In this document: positions 1 through 11,540 of the stretch, one piece after another | How the letters are laid out: each line of letters begins with the position of its first letter | Position numbering within the stretch: position 1 is the stretch's first letter | Assembly: GCA_949316495.1 (NCBI GenBank) | Contig: OX439004.1 | Location: 16,351,267-16,415,266 of the forward strand | Source of the DNA: Amphiduros pacificus | Lineage: Eukaryota > Annelida > Polychaeta > Phyllodocida > Hesionidae | Length of the DNA: 64,000 bases | Direction: 5' to 3' | Position numbers and translations under genes: made by a program | The notes under the pieces: model-generated | Databases searched by the model: none | What the model was told of the DNA's origin: nothing | The model's input: only the letters and a program-made list of their open reading frames with translations

Positions 1-2065
1 CAAATTATACATTTACAGAAATGACATAAACAGTTCTGAACGTGTGAGTGAGATTAAGGCGGAAATAATTTTGTATCTTACAAGTACATTTTGTCAGATT
101 TTGTCACGAAATTGCTTGACGCAATTAAGAATGCGGTTCGAAGTCTTTTTTTTTGCAAATCTGCTGCCATGCATTACACGCACAGATACTCGTCAGTACT
201 GCAACAGGTTTTCTTGAGAAACTCATTTTAAAAAAGCCTTAACTTACATTAAGAACTTTGCAGATAACATTTGTATGTCACATCTCTGTCGTAATAACTA
301 CTGCTTGTTGGGCCGTTTTTAAATTTCAGTTAGTTTTGAACAAAATATAGTTTTATAATGAGAGTCAGGCAGTCCCAAATCTCAAAGGATTTAATGTGCA
401 ATTGATATTCTATTAATATTTTATTTTTAAATATGTAATAAACAAATATAAGAAATACGGTTTGAAAGTTGCAATGTATGTAATTTATTTCGTTAAAGGA
501 TGTAAAAACGCCGTGAAGATCTGTCAGTCCTATAGTATTTCATTGTTTGATTTGAGATCTACAGTGTTAAAGGATATGATTAAACCTTTGAGATCAGGCA
601 TCTGAAGGTGTCTAAATGATAAATAGCTATTAATAAAAATGATAAGAACGTTTCGCTTTTCGTTTCTATCTCATACAGATATCAACAAAACATTCTGTCT
701 CTGTCTGCACCTTGTTCCTGTTGGGAACCGCCCTTTTAGGAAGTTTACCTTTATTCCTTTTGTGTATCAAAGGTATAAGAATCTCGGATTGTCCAGTATC
801 TCCATAAGACTATGTATTACATATATGAAACTTATGATAACTTTAAATGACAGTTTGAAATGATATAAATCACAGCTTGAAATAATAGATAACACAACTC
901 AAATTATCTTTTCTGCTGATTTTGTTAAATATCGCCGGCACAAATGTGGATGGGGTATTGGTTAGCAAGGGTTCAGATTATGTGCAAAACCTTTTTGTAA
1001 ATCTGAATAAAAATACATTCTCTGAATAATATATAATATTATCCAACACTAAATGTACATGAAAGATGAGAAATGACATATTAGTGTTGTATTGCAAAGT
1101 GTCCATGTTGCGTGTATATATGTGAAGTTGGTATAAAAAAAATAATTGCAGGACAGTCCAATTAAGCCATCAGACTCAGACTATTTTTGCATTTAGAAAT
1201 ATTTTCTTGTCGCAAGACATTTGTAAAAGAGAATGGAATACAATTTAGGATGACAGAAAAACTCATGCATAGACAAAGCTATTACATGTTTTTCATTTCT
1301 TGATATGCTTTATATTTCATGTTGTGTGTGATTTCTTATAAGAATAACCATTAATGGTAACCAGAAACACGTAAGAACAATGGGAATGTGAAGATTGCAA
1401 TATGCCAAATTATAAGCAATGCTATTTAACTGACATTCACCAAATACATTGTACACATTCAAATAATATTATGGCATGGATGAGAATTGAAGGCATTTAA
1501 TAGAGCGATTATTTATTTTGTGTTTTTGTTTTTCTAAATGGTCTGTTGGCAGGTGTAAACACGGCACGAGGATAACTACTAAAATGGTTTTGACTGTGTT
1601 ATCTGAGCCTAGATCACACGGCAGTATACGTTCATCATCCTGCCCTCTCACATATGATCTGAGCAGGGCCACTTTTATCGCTTTATATTATGATAATAGA
1701 TTCTGGAAGTACCACATTAAACCCAGTACATTCTTATCTCTAAGCTTTGTGTCTGTCTTGGGATTCCCAACTTTGTATTATAACTTAATTATCATATTTC
1801 AAGTTTACTTCTTGGTGAGATATTGAAAATAGGCATGATAATGGTCTGTCAGACTCAGCTGCAGTTTTGTAAAGCTAATGGTAAACCAGTGTGGGTGGTA
1901 AGGCGCTATTTATTGTATTGCCGTCATCGGCCATAAGTGTGTTATTTGGGTAAGATTTAGGTCAGAGCGACAGAAACAAAATAATGTATTATGCACTTAT
2001 TGTCCAAGCAGCTCATCAAGGATACAAAAATCATGCAAGTCTACCCCACAGAAGTGCTGTGATGA
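1..2065. other. AT-rich non-coding stretch
   Basis: No gene, RNA or repeat is recognised. Opposing short ORFs at about 1469-1826 have no recognisable domain. The stretch around 1545-1680 is less AT-rich than its surroundings and follows a pyrimidine-rich run ending in CAG, but neither strand gives a convincing exon. Confidence 0.5.
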
Positions 2066-2140
2066 AATGGTAGCCTCCAAACAAATAGCCTCAAAATGAA
2101 TATCCTCGAAACAAATGACCTCAAAGCCGATAGCCTCGGT
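2066..2140. repeat. Short degenerate repeats with a TAGCCTC core
   Basis: The motifs TAGCCTC, TATCCTC and TGACCTC recur at 16-18 bp spacing, separated by AAACAAA-like spacers. It reads as a decayed short tandem repeat. The next 600 bp (2141-2730) hold nothing recognisable. Confidence 0.5.
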
Positions 2141-2730
2141 CCACCCACACTCTCACACGTCCATAGCAAACAGTTTATGTACACGCCTTTAATTATTAAC
2201 CAAAATGTGACCATTGACATATTTCTCACTAGGAGAACAGGCTTGAGATAGGCTACTGCTCCCCACTACATTCAATATGGATGCTGTGTCATATGTTATT
2301 ATCATTGACATATAAAATGTATATCATCCGACGTGATATAAGATACAAAGGCAATGTGCTAAGCATGGACTGCTCATCTTTTCATACGTGAAGAGTCCTG
2401 GTTCTTTTGTAAATAAATGCCGTATTTAAACATTGCTTCAGTGCGTTCTGTCGCTGGACACAAATCACACTTCGCAAACAGTACATTACATCTAATCTTC
2501 ATGCACACAATCAAAGCTGACTCTAAATGTATAAAACGATATTATAAAGTTCACTGATTGTTCATTGGAAATGATTCTGATTTGAAGTTATATAGTTCTA
2601 TTTAAAAAAGCTCTTGCATTACAACAATACCCAATTGCTTAAATAGTAAGAAAACATTGAAATTATAGTCCTGGCTACGTGGGGATAACTATTTCTATGC
2701 CTCATGGTAGTATAGCAATCGCCGTCTTGT

Positions 2731-3733
2731 CATTGCAGGCACATCTATCCCCCATCTTCTGACTGTAGGTACATCTATTCCCCTTCTCATGATTGTAGGT
2801 ACATCAATCCCCCTTCCTCTGACTGTAGGTACATCTATTCCCCTTCTCATGATTGTAGGTACATCTATTCCCCTCCCACTGACTGTAGGTACATCTATTC
2901 CCCTTCCTCTAACTGTAGGTACATCTATTCCCCTTCCACTGACTGTAGGTACATCTATTCCCCTTCCACTAACTGTAGGTACTTCTATTCCCCTTCCACT
3001 GACTGTAGGTACATCTATTCCCCTTCCACTGACTGTAGGTACATCTATTCCCCTCCGTCTGACTGTAGGTACATCTATCCCCCTTCCTCTGACTGTAGGT
3101 ACATCAATTCCCCTCCACTGACTGTATGTACATCTATCCCCTTCCTCTGACTGTAGGTACATCATTTTCCCTTTCTCTGTCTGTAGGTACATCTATTCCC
3201 CTTCCTCTGACTGTAGGCACATCTATTCCCCTCCCACTGACTGTTGGTACATCTATTCCCCTTCCTAGGACTGTAGGTACATCTATTCCCCTCCCACTGA
3301 CTGTAGGTACATCTATTCCCCTTCCTCTGACTGTAGGCACATCTATTCCCCTCCCACTGACTGTAGGTACTTCTATTCCCCTTCCTAGGACTGTAGGTAC
3401 ATCTATCCCCCTCCCTCTGACTGTAGGTACATCTATCCCCCTCCTTCTGACTGTAGGTATATCTATCCCCCTCCCTCTGACTGTAGGCACATCTATCCCC
3501 CTCCTTCTGACTGTAGGTACATCTATCCCCCTCCCTCTGACTGTAGGTACATCTATTCCCCTTTCTCTGACTGTAGGTACATCTAATCCCCTTCCTCTGA
3601 CTGTAGGTACATCTATCCCCCTCCCTCTGACTGTAGGCACATCTATCCCCCTCCTTCTGACTGTAGGTACATATGTCCTCCTCTCTCTGATTGTAGGCAC
3701 ATCTGTCCCTTTTCTTCTGACTGTAGGTATGTC
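2731..3733. repeat. 30-bp minisatellite, about 33 copies
   Basis: The unit begins GACTGTAGGTACATC and ends CCCCTTCCTCT or CCCCTCCCACT. Copies differ mainly in the pyrimidine half, and two near 3115-3145 have lost a base. The + strand is pyrimidine-rich. Because 30 is a multiple of 3, several frames stay open on both strands (up to 237 codons, with a TVGTSIPLPL-like decapeptide). There is no start context, splice signal or non-repeat flank to support a protein. Each unit looks like a 3' splice site on the + strand: pyrimidine tract, CTGAC, then TAG|GTAC. Confidence 0.97.
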
Positions 3734-3960
3734 CATTACTACCCTCCCTATCATTGTAGATGCTCCTATTCCCCATTGTATTCCAGGTACCCATTCTGCT
3801 GTCCTTACTTTGATAGAAGGTACATCCATTTTCCCCTAAATTACAGACCATCCTCCCTTTAATTTTAGGTACCTATATTGTTGATATGCTTATCACTCTA
3901 CATTTCATTTCAGTTATGTCCATTATCCCCCTCCCTTCATTGCAGGTACAGTTTGACTCC
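3734..3960. repeat. Diverged tail of the 30-bp array
   Basis: Motifs such as TTGTAGATGC, CCAGGTACCC, TTTTAGGTACC and TTGCAGGTACAG recur at roughly 30-60 bp spacing next to CCCC-containing tracts. They are consistent with old copies at the edge of the array that escaped homogenisation. Confidence 0.6.
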
Positions 3961-4100
3961 GGATTGACTGTGGGAAAATAATTAGATATAAAATAGGACA
4001 TTTACATTTATTTCAATGAAAATAATCCACCGTCACAAATAAATATCCTTTTACATTGGAATGGAACCTGGTATTACGGCCTAAGTAATTGAATACTTAC

Positions 4101-4210
4101 TTTGTGATCCGGTGGTGACTTCGGATGACAGACATGAGATACTCAGCCAAAGTCCAACAATATGCAGAAACATTCTCTGCGTAATCCACTCACTGTACAT
4201 GATCCTCGCA
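4101..4210 (-). CDS. Internal exon encoding a signal peptide (partial gene)
   Basis: Seen: on the minus strand the exon is preceded by a pyrimidine tract ending TTCTTCCTTGCAG and followed by a consensus donor, AAA|GTAAGT. The first ATG (4200-4198) opens 33 codons plus one base: MYSEWITQR, then a hydrophobic run MFLHIVGLWLSISCLS, then a polar stretch SEVTTGSQ. The layout is that of a cleavable signal peptide, with cleavage likely near CLSS|EV. Met10 is an alternative start. The intron after it is phase 1, the usual phase after signal-peptide exons of modular extracellular or membrane proteins. Inference: this is an early exon of a secreted or membrane protein gene running toward and beyond base 1. 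No family can be named from this segment. A possible upstream exon lies at 45438-45514. Confidence 0.6.
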
Positions 4211-7200
4211 CTGCAAGGAAGAAACAACACATTCTTAATAACACCATATCTGTAATTGTGACATTCGAGATTAATAATAAGGTATATGCATGACGGGGAG
4301 ATTTTTGTGAGGAGTGTTAATTTACAGACATAAATATGCTTTATTTTCTCATACAAATTTACAAAATATGGTGGTACTTGTAACGGTGCTGTTGAAATTT
4401 AAATAGATGTATTCCAAAAATTTAATTTAAATAAATGTATTTCAGGCTTTAAGAGAATTTGATAATGTTTGGCAAAATAGCATGTTTAATCATGTATATG
4501 TAATCTCATTTTCGGAGGGGTGCTATTGCTGACTTCTACTTCGATGATCAACATTTGAAAAAGAAATTCTAAGCTATAATTCCCAATAAATCGATAATTG
4601 TCAACAATAATCATGTCAAGCCGTCTTAATTTGTATGTCATATAAATATGATGGGCATGCGTGGCGGTATAGGGAATGTCAACAGTTTTGGTATGTATCC
4701 CCTCAGATATCTCGTTATATTTTTAGAAGTTAACGTAGAGAACTAGCATAAATGCTTCAACACTGCACGCCATGGCCGGAGATTTTACTAATATTTGCAC
4801 TAAAGAAGATTTCTGTGTCGAATCAACTAAATGTCTTTTTAACTTTTGATATATAACCAACATTGAATCACTGAAAAGATAAAGATAAATATGGTTTATC
4901 AAGAATTTCAAAAGGTTTCTGCTTGGTAGAATCAGAGAATAAGGTTTGAAAGAAGGGAGAAGTTAATCAAACAGGCACACCTGGCATATACCTGAAGTAG
5001 TCTGATGGGAATCGCCCATAATTCAGTGGCTATATAAGGTACACTTTTGCATGCACCAAATAGCACGTAGTTTCCCAGAAGAGCGATAGTGTCGCCTTTA
5101 CATCCTCGCCAGACATACGCATGCGCATTGAGGACAATAGACGACAGCCTCATTCTCATCCAGAAGTAATTATGTTACGGACCGGCCCGTTCCCCCAAGA
5201 ATCATTTAGAGGGTATTGATATAGGCTGGGAAGGAGGCACCAGACAATCCTGCTCTAGATGTAATAAGGACCTAGGTAAGAATAGAGTACAATCAGGCCT
5301 AATGTTACACTTATTGTGTTGAGGTTAGGCTTGTGTAAATATTGAGGAAAGAAAGAAATTGAGTAATAAAGAAATAAGCAACCTAGAAAATTGTGTCAAG
5401 GTCAATAATATGAGCATTCCTAGCACGAGACTGGATATTACGGGGTCAATGCTACAGATGAATATACATCGTAGATGGAGGTAAGATGCCATCAGCTTAA
5501 TGTCGCCCAACCACCGTTGGCATTTTATTTTACATTGGCAAAGGGAAAACGTCAGCTCATCAACTGTATTCACATGAATATTGGGACTTAGGCTTGTTGT
5601 AAATAGTGTTATATAAGTGGGGAGAAGATTGTTAGATTATTTAATGTGGCTATAAAGTAAAGCAATGTAAAACATATAGAGATAAATAGATATAGATGGG
5701 CCGGTAGAGAAGCTAGCCAGCCAGTAATAACAGTGTAAGCGGGGAGTGAATCTCTTTGGGCATACACAACACATATAGCAAAATATTTGCTTCTCTCCTG
5801 TTCATCAGCAACACTGAGCACGTTGAAATCAATTGAACGGCTATTTCAATATGTTACTGACAAATTCCAGGTTTTTTTACTGATATGATCTTTATATGTT
5901 GGGCACCCAGGAGCCTTTGCAAGCAGTCAATAGACCTGACCGCAGTGAAGGAAGTCGTAATTTTCCTGCTGTCCTGGTCTCCTATCGAAGCCTTCTGTCT
6001 TAACCCGTCCGAAGACGACTGTGTACCAGTCATATGGAGGAGTAAATGGTGGCTTATGTGATGGCCAGACCAGGTCAATATGGCCGACCATATACGTGCC
6101 ATAAACACCCAATATGATGTTTTCCCCATCGCCGCTGCCATAGATACTCTTTGTTTCCTGAACGTACGATCGATGGCACAAGGAAGGAATATTTGGAGTT
6201 AATTATGTTGCTATCGTACACGTACTGTTCTTTTCATGCTGTACATTGTATTTTCCCCAAAGAGGAGTAGTCTGCACTTAAAGCGTAACACATTTTTCTT
6301 TGATATATATGATAAAATGGCAGGGGTTCGAAACCGTAAAATTGGAATTATGATTTGGCTTTTATTTTTTTAGTTCAAATTACACTTTTAAAGAAAAAAA
6401 TATTCTATATTCTGTTTTATTCTTAAACGGTTGGCAAGAACATCACAGACGACGGATATCCCTCTTACACCACATCAAAGGCGAATTCTCTCTCTGACTT
6501 GTCTTCAGTTGTCTGGGGTGAAAGAAACAGCTACTGGGAAAACTATGTAATGACAGGTAACAGAAAAAAGTGGCAGTAAAAAGCAGTAGCCAAAAGCATT
6601 GATGGCATAAATGGCAGTTATACGCTGGTCAAACAATGACTGAGTCTGGCATACCGTACGCCTTGTTACGTACAGATATGAGCATACCTAATATCATTCC
6701 GAAATAATGGCTGAAATTGACAATTGCTTAATTTGGCAAGGTTTGGGTTGGTTCACTGAGGATGCAGACGCGATAAAAGATTCAAAATGCAGGAGCAATT
6801 GCAAATTAAACGCTAGTAAATGGAGCTATGTTTTAACTTTTAATGCTACAAAGCAAACTGACGCCATTTCTAAGGGTAACTGCATTAGCGAAGGAATTCA
6901 TATATTTGGAAAAAAACTGTAAGGTTTATTGACATACATGTAGTATCTTCAAATTGCTTCTTCCAAATTGATAAACAATGGGTTGATGACCATAAACCAT
7001 TATGTCTGCCCACATCCTCTGCTTATCAAGCAATTTAAACAGACACCATCTGATGTTTTTTTCATGCAGTTAGTGATACCAGGGTTACAGGTTACGGAGA
7101 TTAATTTAGGATTAGGGGCTGGTTGACAAATGAAACACTGCATGATGTAGAGGTGGTTCAGCCTCACATGATACGGTAGCTATAACATTAACGCTAAAGG

Positions 7201-7729
7201 ATTATAGAAAAGAATTGTACATTATCGCATTTAAATGGTCAACTCTTGCATACCCTATTAAAGTATGTTGATAGTGAACCTTTTTGTTCTGATAAGCTAA
7301 TCACGTACGTGTATAATCAAGGTTAGTATTATGAAAGAATATAATTATCAAAATGAGAAAGCTATTCAACAAATATGAGAATAATACTCGGTTGGCAAAG
7401 GTTTTATTTAATTAGAATTCGTATTTTAATCGCTCTGTGACCAAAGTCGATAAATAAATTGAAATGTTGATACTGCCAACATGATACTATGGATAATCTA
7501 CATGAACATGATTATACTGGCAGATGGGAACCTGCTAATGTCTGAAGCCTGCATGACAAGATGATATCTTTATTTCAATTTTAACCTCCCATTATTCATT
7601 TTTGATATCAGTTTACATCAAAGCCGATCACCAACATTTCATATCTATCCATTTAATTAAATTGCGTAATCTTTGTTTGCAATAAATATTTACACAAGCA
7701 TAATTCATCATCAGATGCGATATATTACA
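4211..7729. other. Non-coding, probably intronic, AT-rich stretch
   Basis: No recognisable gene. A minus-strand ORF at 5927-6181 has a somewhat protein-like composition and is discussed as a finding. A possible LTR-like start at 5172 was considered and rejected. If the two candidate minus-strand exons belong together, this lies in their intron. Confidence 0.4.
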
Positions 7730-7916
7730 AAGGATAGGAGCCATGATGCTTTTGTATTATGTAGAAACCATGAAAGTATTATATAAAATAGGAATCATAC
7801 CGCTATTTTATCGAGCATAAACAAGGATAGTATCAAGTTATTGTATTATACAGGAAACATGAGGCTATTGTATTGAATCCTATATGGATGGAGGAATTAT
7901 AAGGCTATTGTTTTCT
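7730..7916. repeat. Old degenerate tandem repeat, about 28-35 bp unit
   Basis: Segments beginning AGGAGCCATGATG, AGAAACCATGAAAG, AGGAATCATACCG, AAGGATAGTATCAAG, AGGAAACATGAGGC and AGGAATTATAAGGC follow one another, most then carrying a TATTGTATTAT-like stretch. The similarity is visible but weak, so this is read as a decayed minisatellite. 7917-8900 holds nothing recognisable. Confidence 0.45.
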
Positions 7917-8901
7917 TGCAAATTTGGCCTGAGTTGTAAAAGATATTAAATACATTTTATTAATGTAATAATATTTATGCATTACATTATCCTCATATCT
8001 TGTCTACTTTCTGGTGGTGAATATCTTTTCTGAACACCTTAAAAGTCTCACTGTGCAGATATGCATTATCCTTTTATTTGAGATGAATATTAATTAATTT
8101 GTATATTTACAACAATGTGTTGCATTACTTTATATATACTTAACTGTAAAAATAAGAATTCACATATGATTTATGAATAGATGAATAGCTTTCACAACAC
8201 CTGATTGGATTATGGTTATAGTTTGATGCGATCCATCACAGATGATAGCCAGTTGAGCGTCAGAGTGATATGATACAGACATATATATCACACTTATGAT
8301 TCACTGGGATGCCCGGCCTCACTGATAGCCTGGACAGCCTTATACTATTAGAGATGCAGCTTAGAATATAAAACTACTAATGAAAAATATGTGCGATAAA
8401 TTCTAACTTAATAAATGTCCATGAATATTATATGGACTAAATTAGGATCTGGCAGGTCTGTTTCTACTCCCGTGATTTATAAGGGTATCATTCATGCAGC
8501 CTCCCATGTTGCAGGCATCATTAGGTTATATTCAACCGTAATTATCTCCAGAAATGCATAGATAATGCGTTAATTTATGCGATATATCGTGTATAAAACA
8601 GATAAATTGGGGTTTAATCGGTTTCTCATCATTAGAAACTGTAACAGTTATTTCTTTACACAAATGTAGATCTCATCACCGTTTAACAGTCTTTAAAACA
8701 ATTATGAAGCTCTAAATAAAGGACATATAAATACCTCCCTGTCCCATGCAATAAGTAGGGTGCCGTATCGCCAGGCGCGGTGTGATTGGTACAATGATGT
8801 AATGTCTGTTGTTGTGGAGTGAGATATATACATGTAGGTGTGTGGCAGGAATACAGGATCACCCCAACCCATGTACTGGTAACAATGGTTGGTCAAAGTG
8901 G

Positions 8902-9275
8902 AGAACTGGAACAGGATTAACTCAGGAGACTGGTCGGAATAGGATTAATCCAGAATACTGGCTGGAGTAGGATTAATCCAGGGGACAGGTTGGAAAAGGA
9001 TTAATCCTGGGGACAGGTTGGAACAGGATTAATCCTGGGGACAGGTTGGAATAGAATAAATCATGGGGACAGGTTGGAACAGGATTAATCCTGGGGACAG
9101 GTTGGAACAGGATTAATCCTGGGGACAGGTTGGAAAAGGATTAATCCTGGGGACAGGTTAGAATAGAATACATCATGGGGACAGGTTGGAACAGGATTAA
9201 TCCTGGGGACAGGTTGGAAAAGGATTAATCCTGGGGACAGGTTGGAAAAGGATTAATCCTGGGGACAGGTTGAAA
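8902..9275. repeat. 28-bp minisatellite, about 13 copies
   Basis: The unit reads GGGACAGGTTGGAACAG followed by GATTAATCCTG. The first three copies are diverged (CAGGAGACTGG, CAGAATACTGG); the rest are nearly identical. A variant with GAATAGAATA in place of GAACAGGATT occurs at 9051 and again at 9163, exactly four units (112 bp) apart, which indicates block duplication. Confidence 0.95.
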
Positions 9276-10424
9276 TATATGCAGGCATGAAACTAATCGT
9301 TGTCCCGTGTTCACACAATACATAGAATTTAACTAATGATGAAGTATCTTATCTCCTGTACTGCATGGTAAGGAATGCTGCTCCTAAGAAAGTGAATCAA
9401 ATTGCAATGTAACATTCCCTTCTAAAACATAATGGCACACCTAGGTGCATTACTGGAGAACAATAGCTATTGTACGAATGGCTAAGACTCTTCCCGGTCC
9501 GTGTATTATAAATAAATACCGTATACCTTTGAAGATCATTAGATATAAAATATATTATCCCCTCACCATAAACGTGATAATACATCAAATAAAGATGTTT
9601 CTATTTGTATTTCTACTGAATTGGATAAACGCACACGATATACTTAATGTTATTGATCAGACACTTTCACCTTATGCTCGAGTCAAAGATTTATGTTGCT
9701 GTTATTCAGTGATTCGCCAAAGCTGAGTTTCTGCTATTGACAAAGATTGGTTAAGATTGTGTGGCCACCCATGGCAACTTTCCCCTCCATCCTGCCTACC
9801 GCCTGCCATCCTGACACTTTCTGTCATAGCCTCACTTCCACAAAGCACGTGCCACCAGAAGCGTATCCAGGAAACAACAATATCAAAATACCAAGAAGAC
9901 ATCATTTCATTCTAGATACAGTGACTGCAGAGCGTACACAATGGATCAAACAAAAATCTAACACAATTGAGATTATTGGATGACGTGGTATTTTTATCGT
10001 GTTTTTATTTACTCTCATCTATTTTATGCAGATTTAGTCTGAGGGGAGACATATATACCATCCCATATGTTCCATATATTACGTCGATATCCAATCATAC
10101 AAGTGCTCAAGTGATGTGATGCTATTGTAAAAGACACATTCAGTAAATATCCAGCTCTTAGTTGGCCTGAACTCCAACTCTCCAATGTAAACCATGATTG
10201 ACTGTCTCCGTCCCATGAGCCTGGTTTAGGCTAAGAGGGTGCAACATTAAGTCTGTGGTATAATTACTCAGTCGCATCCAGTTTGCTTGCATCTCACTGA
10301 AAAAAATAACATGTCCTACAGACAGTCTGCTTTCTGCCTCTAGAACAGTGTGCTGGCTAGGTTAATTTCAGGTTTGGTTGCAATTCAAGCAGATGGTCGT
10401 GTCTTACATTCTATTCCCTAACGG
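9276..10424. other. Non-coding stretch
   Basis: No supported gene. About 9745-9870 is less AT-rich, with ORFs of 67-78 codons on both strands, no recognised domain and no good splice-site pair. Confidence 0.45.
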
Positions 10425-11540
10425 TCTTAACTTTCAGTCTATCACTTTCCTCTCAGATGATCACATCCTACAGACTTCCCAATACCTCTAGGTAGCCAAA
10501 TCGTCCAGTCTTTCCAATACCTCTAGGTAGCCAAATCTTCCAGTCTTTCCAATACCTCTAGGTAGCCAAATCGTCCAGTCTTTCCAATACCTCTAGGTAG
10601 CCAAATCGTCCAGTCTTTCCAATACCTCTAGGTAGCCAAATCGTCCAGTCTTTCCAATACCTCTCAGGTAGCCATATCTTCCAGTCTATCCAATACCTCT
10701 CAGTTAGCCAAATCGTCCAATCTTTCAAATACCTCTTTGATAGCCATAGATCAGTCAATCCAATACCTTTAAGTCACCATATCATACAGTCTATCCGATG
10801 CTTCTTAAGTCGTCATATAATGCAGTCTATCTGATACCCATTAAGTCACCATATCGTGCTGTCTATATGATACTTCTTAAGGGACCATATCGTGCTGTCT
10901 ATATGATACCTCTTAAGGGACCATATCGTGCTGTCTATATGATACCTCTTAAGGGACCATATCGTGCTGTGTATATGATACCTCTTAAGGGATCATATCG
11001 TGCTGTCTATATGATACTTCTTGAATCACCATATCGTGCTGTCTATATGATACCTCTTAAGTCACCATATCGTGCTGTCTATATGATACTTCTTAAGGGA
11101 CCATATCGTGCTGTCTATATGATACCTCTTAAGTCACCATATCGTGCTGTCTATATGATACTTCTTAAGGGACCATATCGTGCTGTCTATATGATACCTC
11201 TTAAGTCACCATATCCTGCTGTCTATATGATACTTCTTAAGGGACCATATCGTGCTGTCTATATGATACTTCTTAAGGGACCATATCGTGCTGTCTATAT
11301 GATACCTCTTAAGGGACCATATCGTGCTGTGTATATGATACTTCTTAAGGGACCATATCGTGCTGTGTATTCAATACCTCACCAATAGCTCGCCGTCCTC
11401 AGGTAACCATATCTTAGAGTCTTTCAATACATTTCAGATGATCATATCTTACAGTCTATCTACATATAATACCTCTCAGATGGCCATATCTTGCAGTCTT
11501 TCCAATACCTCTGTGATTGTCTATCACCTAGTTTTGAGAT
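10425..11540. repeat. 35/36-bp minisatellite with a homogenised core
   Basis: The left block (about 10425-10790) repeats at 35 bp with core CAATACCTCTAGGTAGCC. The middle (about 10800-11390) repeats at 36 bp with core TGATACCTCTTAAGGGACC and ATATCGTGCTGT. The right edge (11391-11540) is diverged again. The two unit types align along their whole length, so this is one array with a one-base indel and a homogenised centre. A 196-codon + strand frame at 10798-11388 exists because 36 is a multiple of 3 and the unit has no stop in that frame. Confidence 0.95.

Noticed and set aside
2695-3851. Long ORFs on both strands in the 30-bp array
   Set aside because: The unit length is a multiple of 3 and lacks stops in several frames on both strands at once, which a real gene would not do.
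5172-5830. Possible solo LTR beginning TGTTACGGACCGG, with TATA-like sequences inside
   Set aside because: I found no matching end, no second copy in the window, no flanking target duplication and no primer-binding site, so the resemblance is too weak to call.
6322-6336. B-box-like GGGTTCGAAACC
   Set aside because: No A box or tRNA-like fold lies upstream at any reasonable distance.
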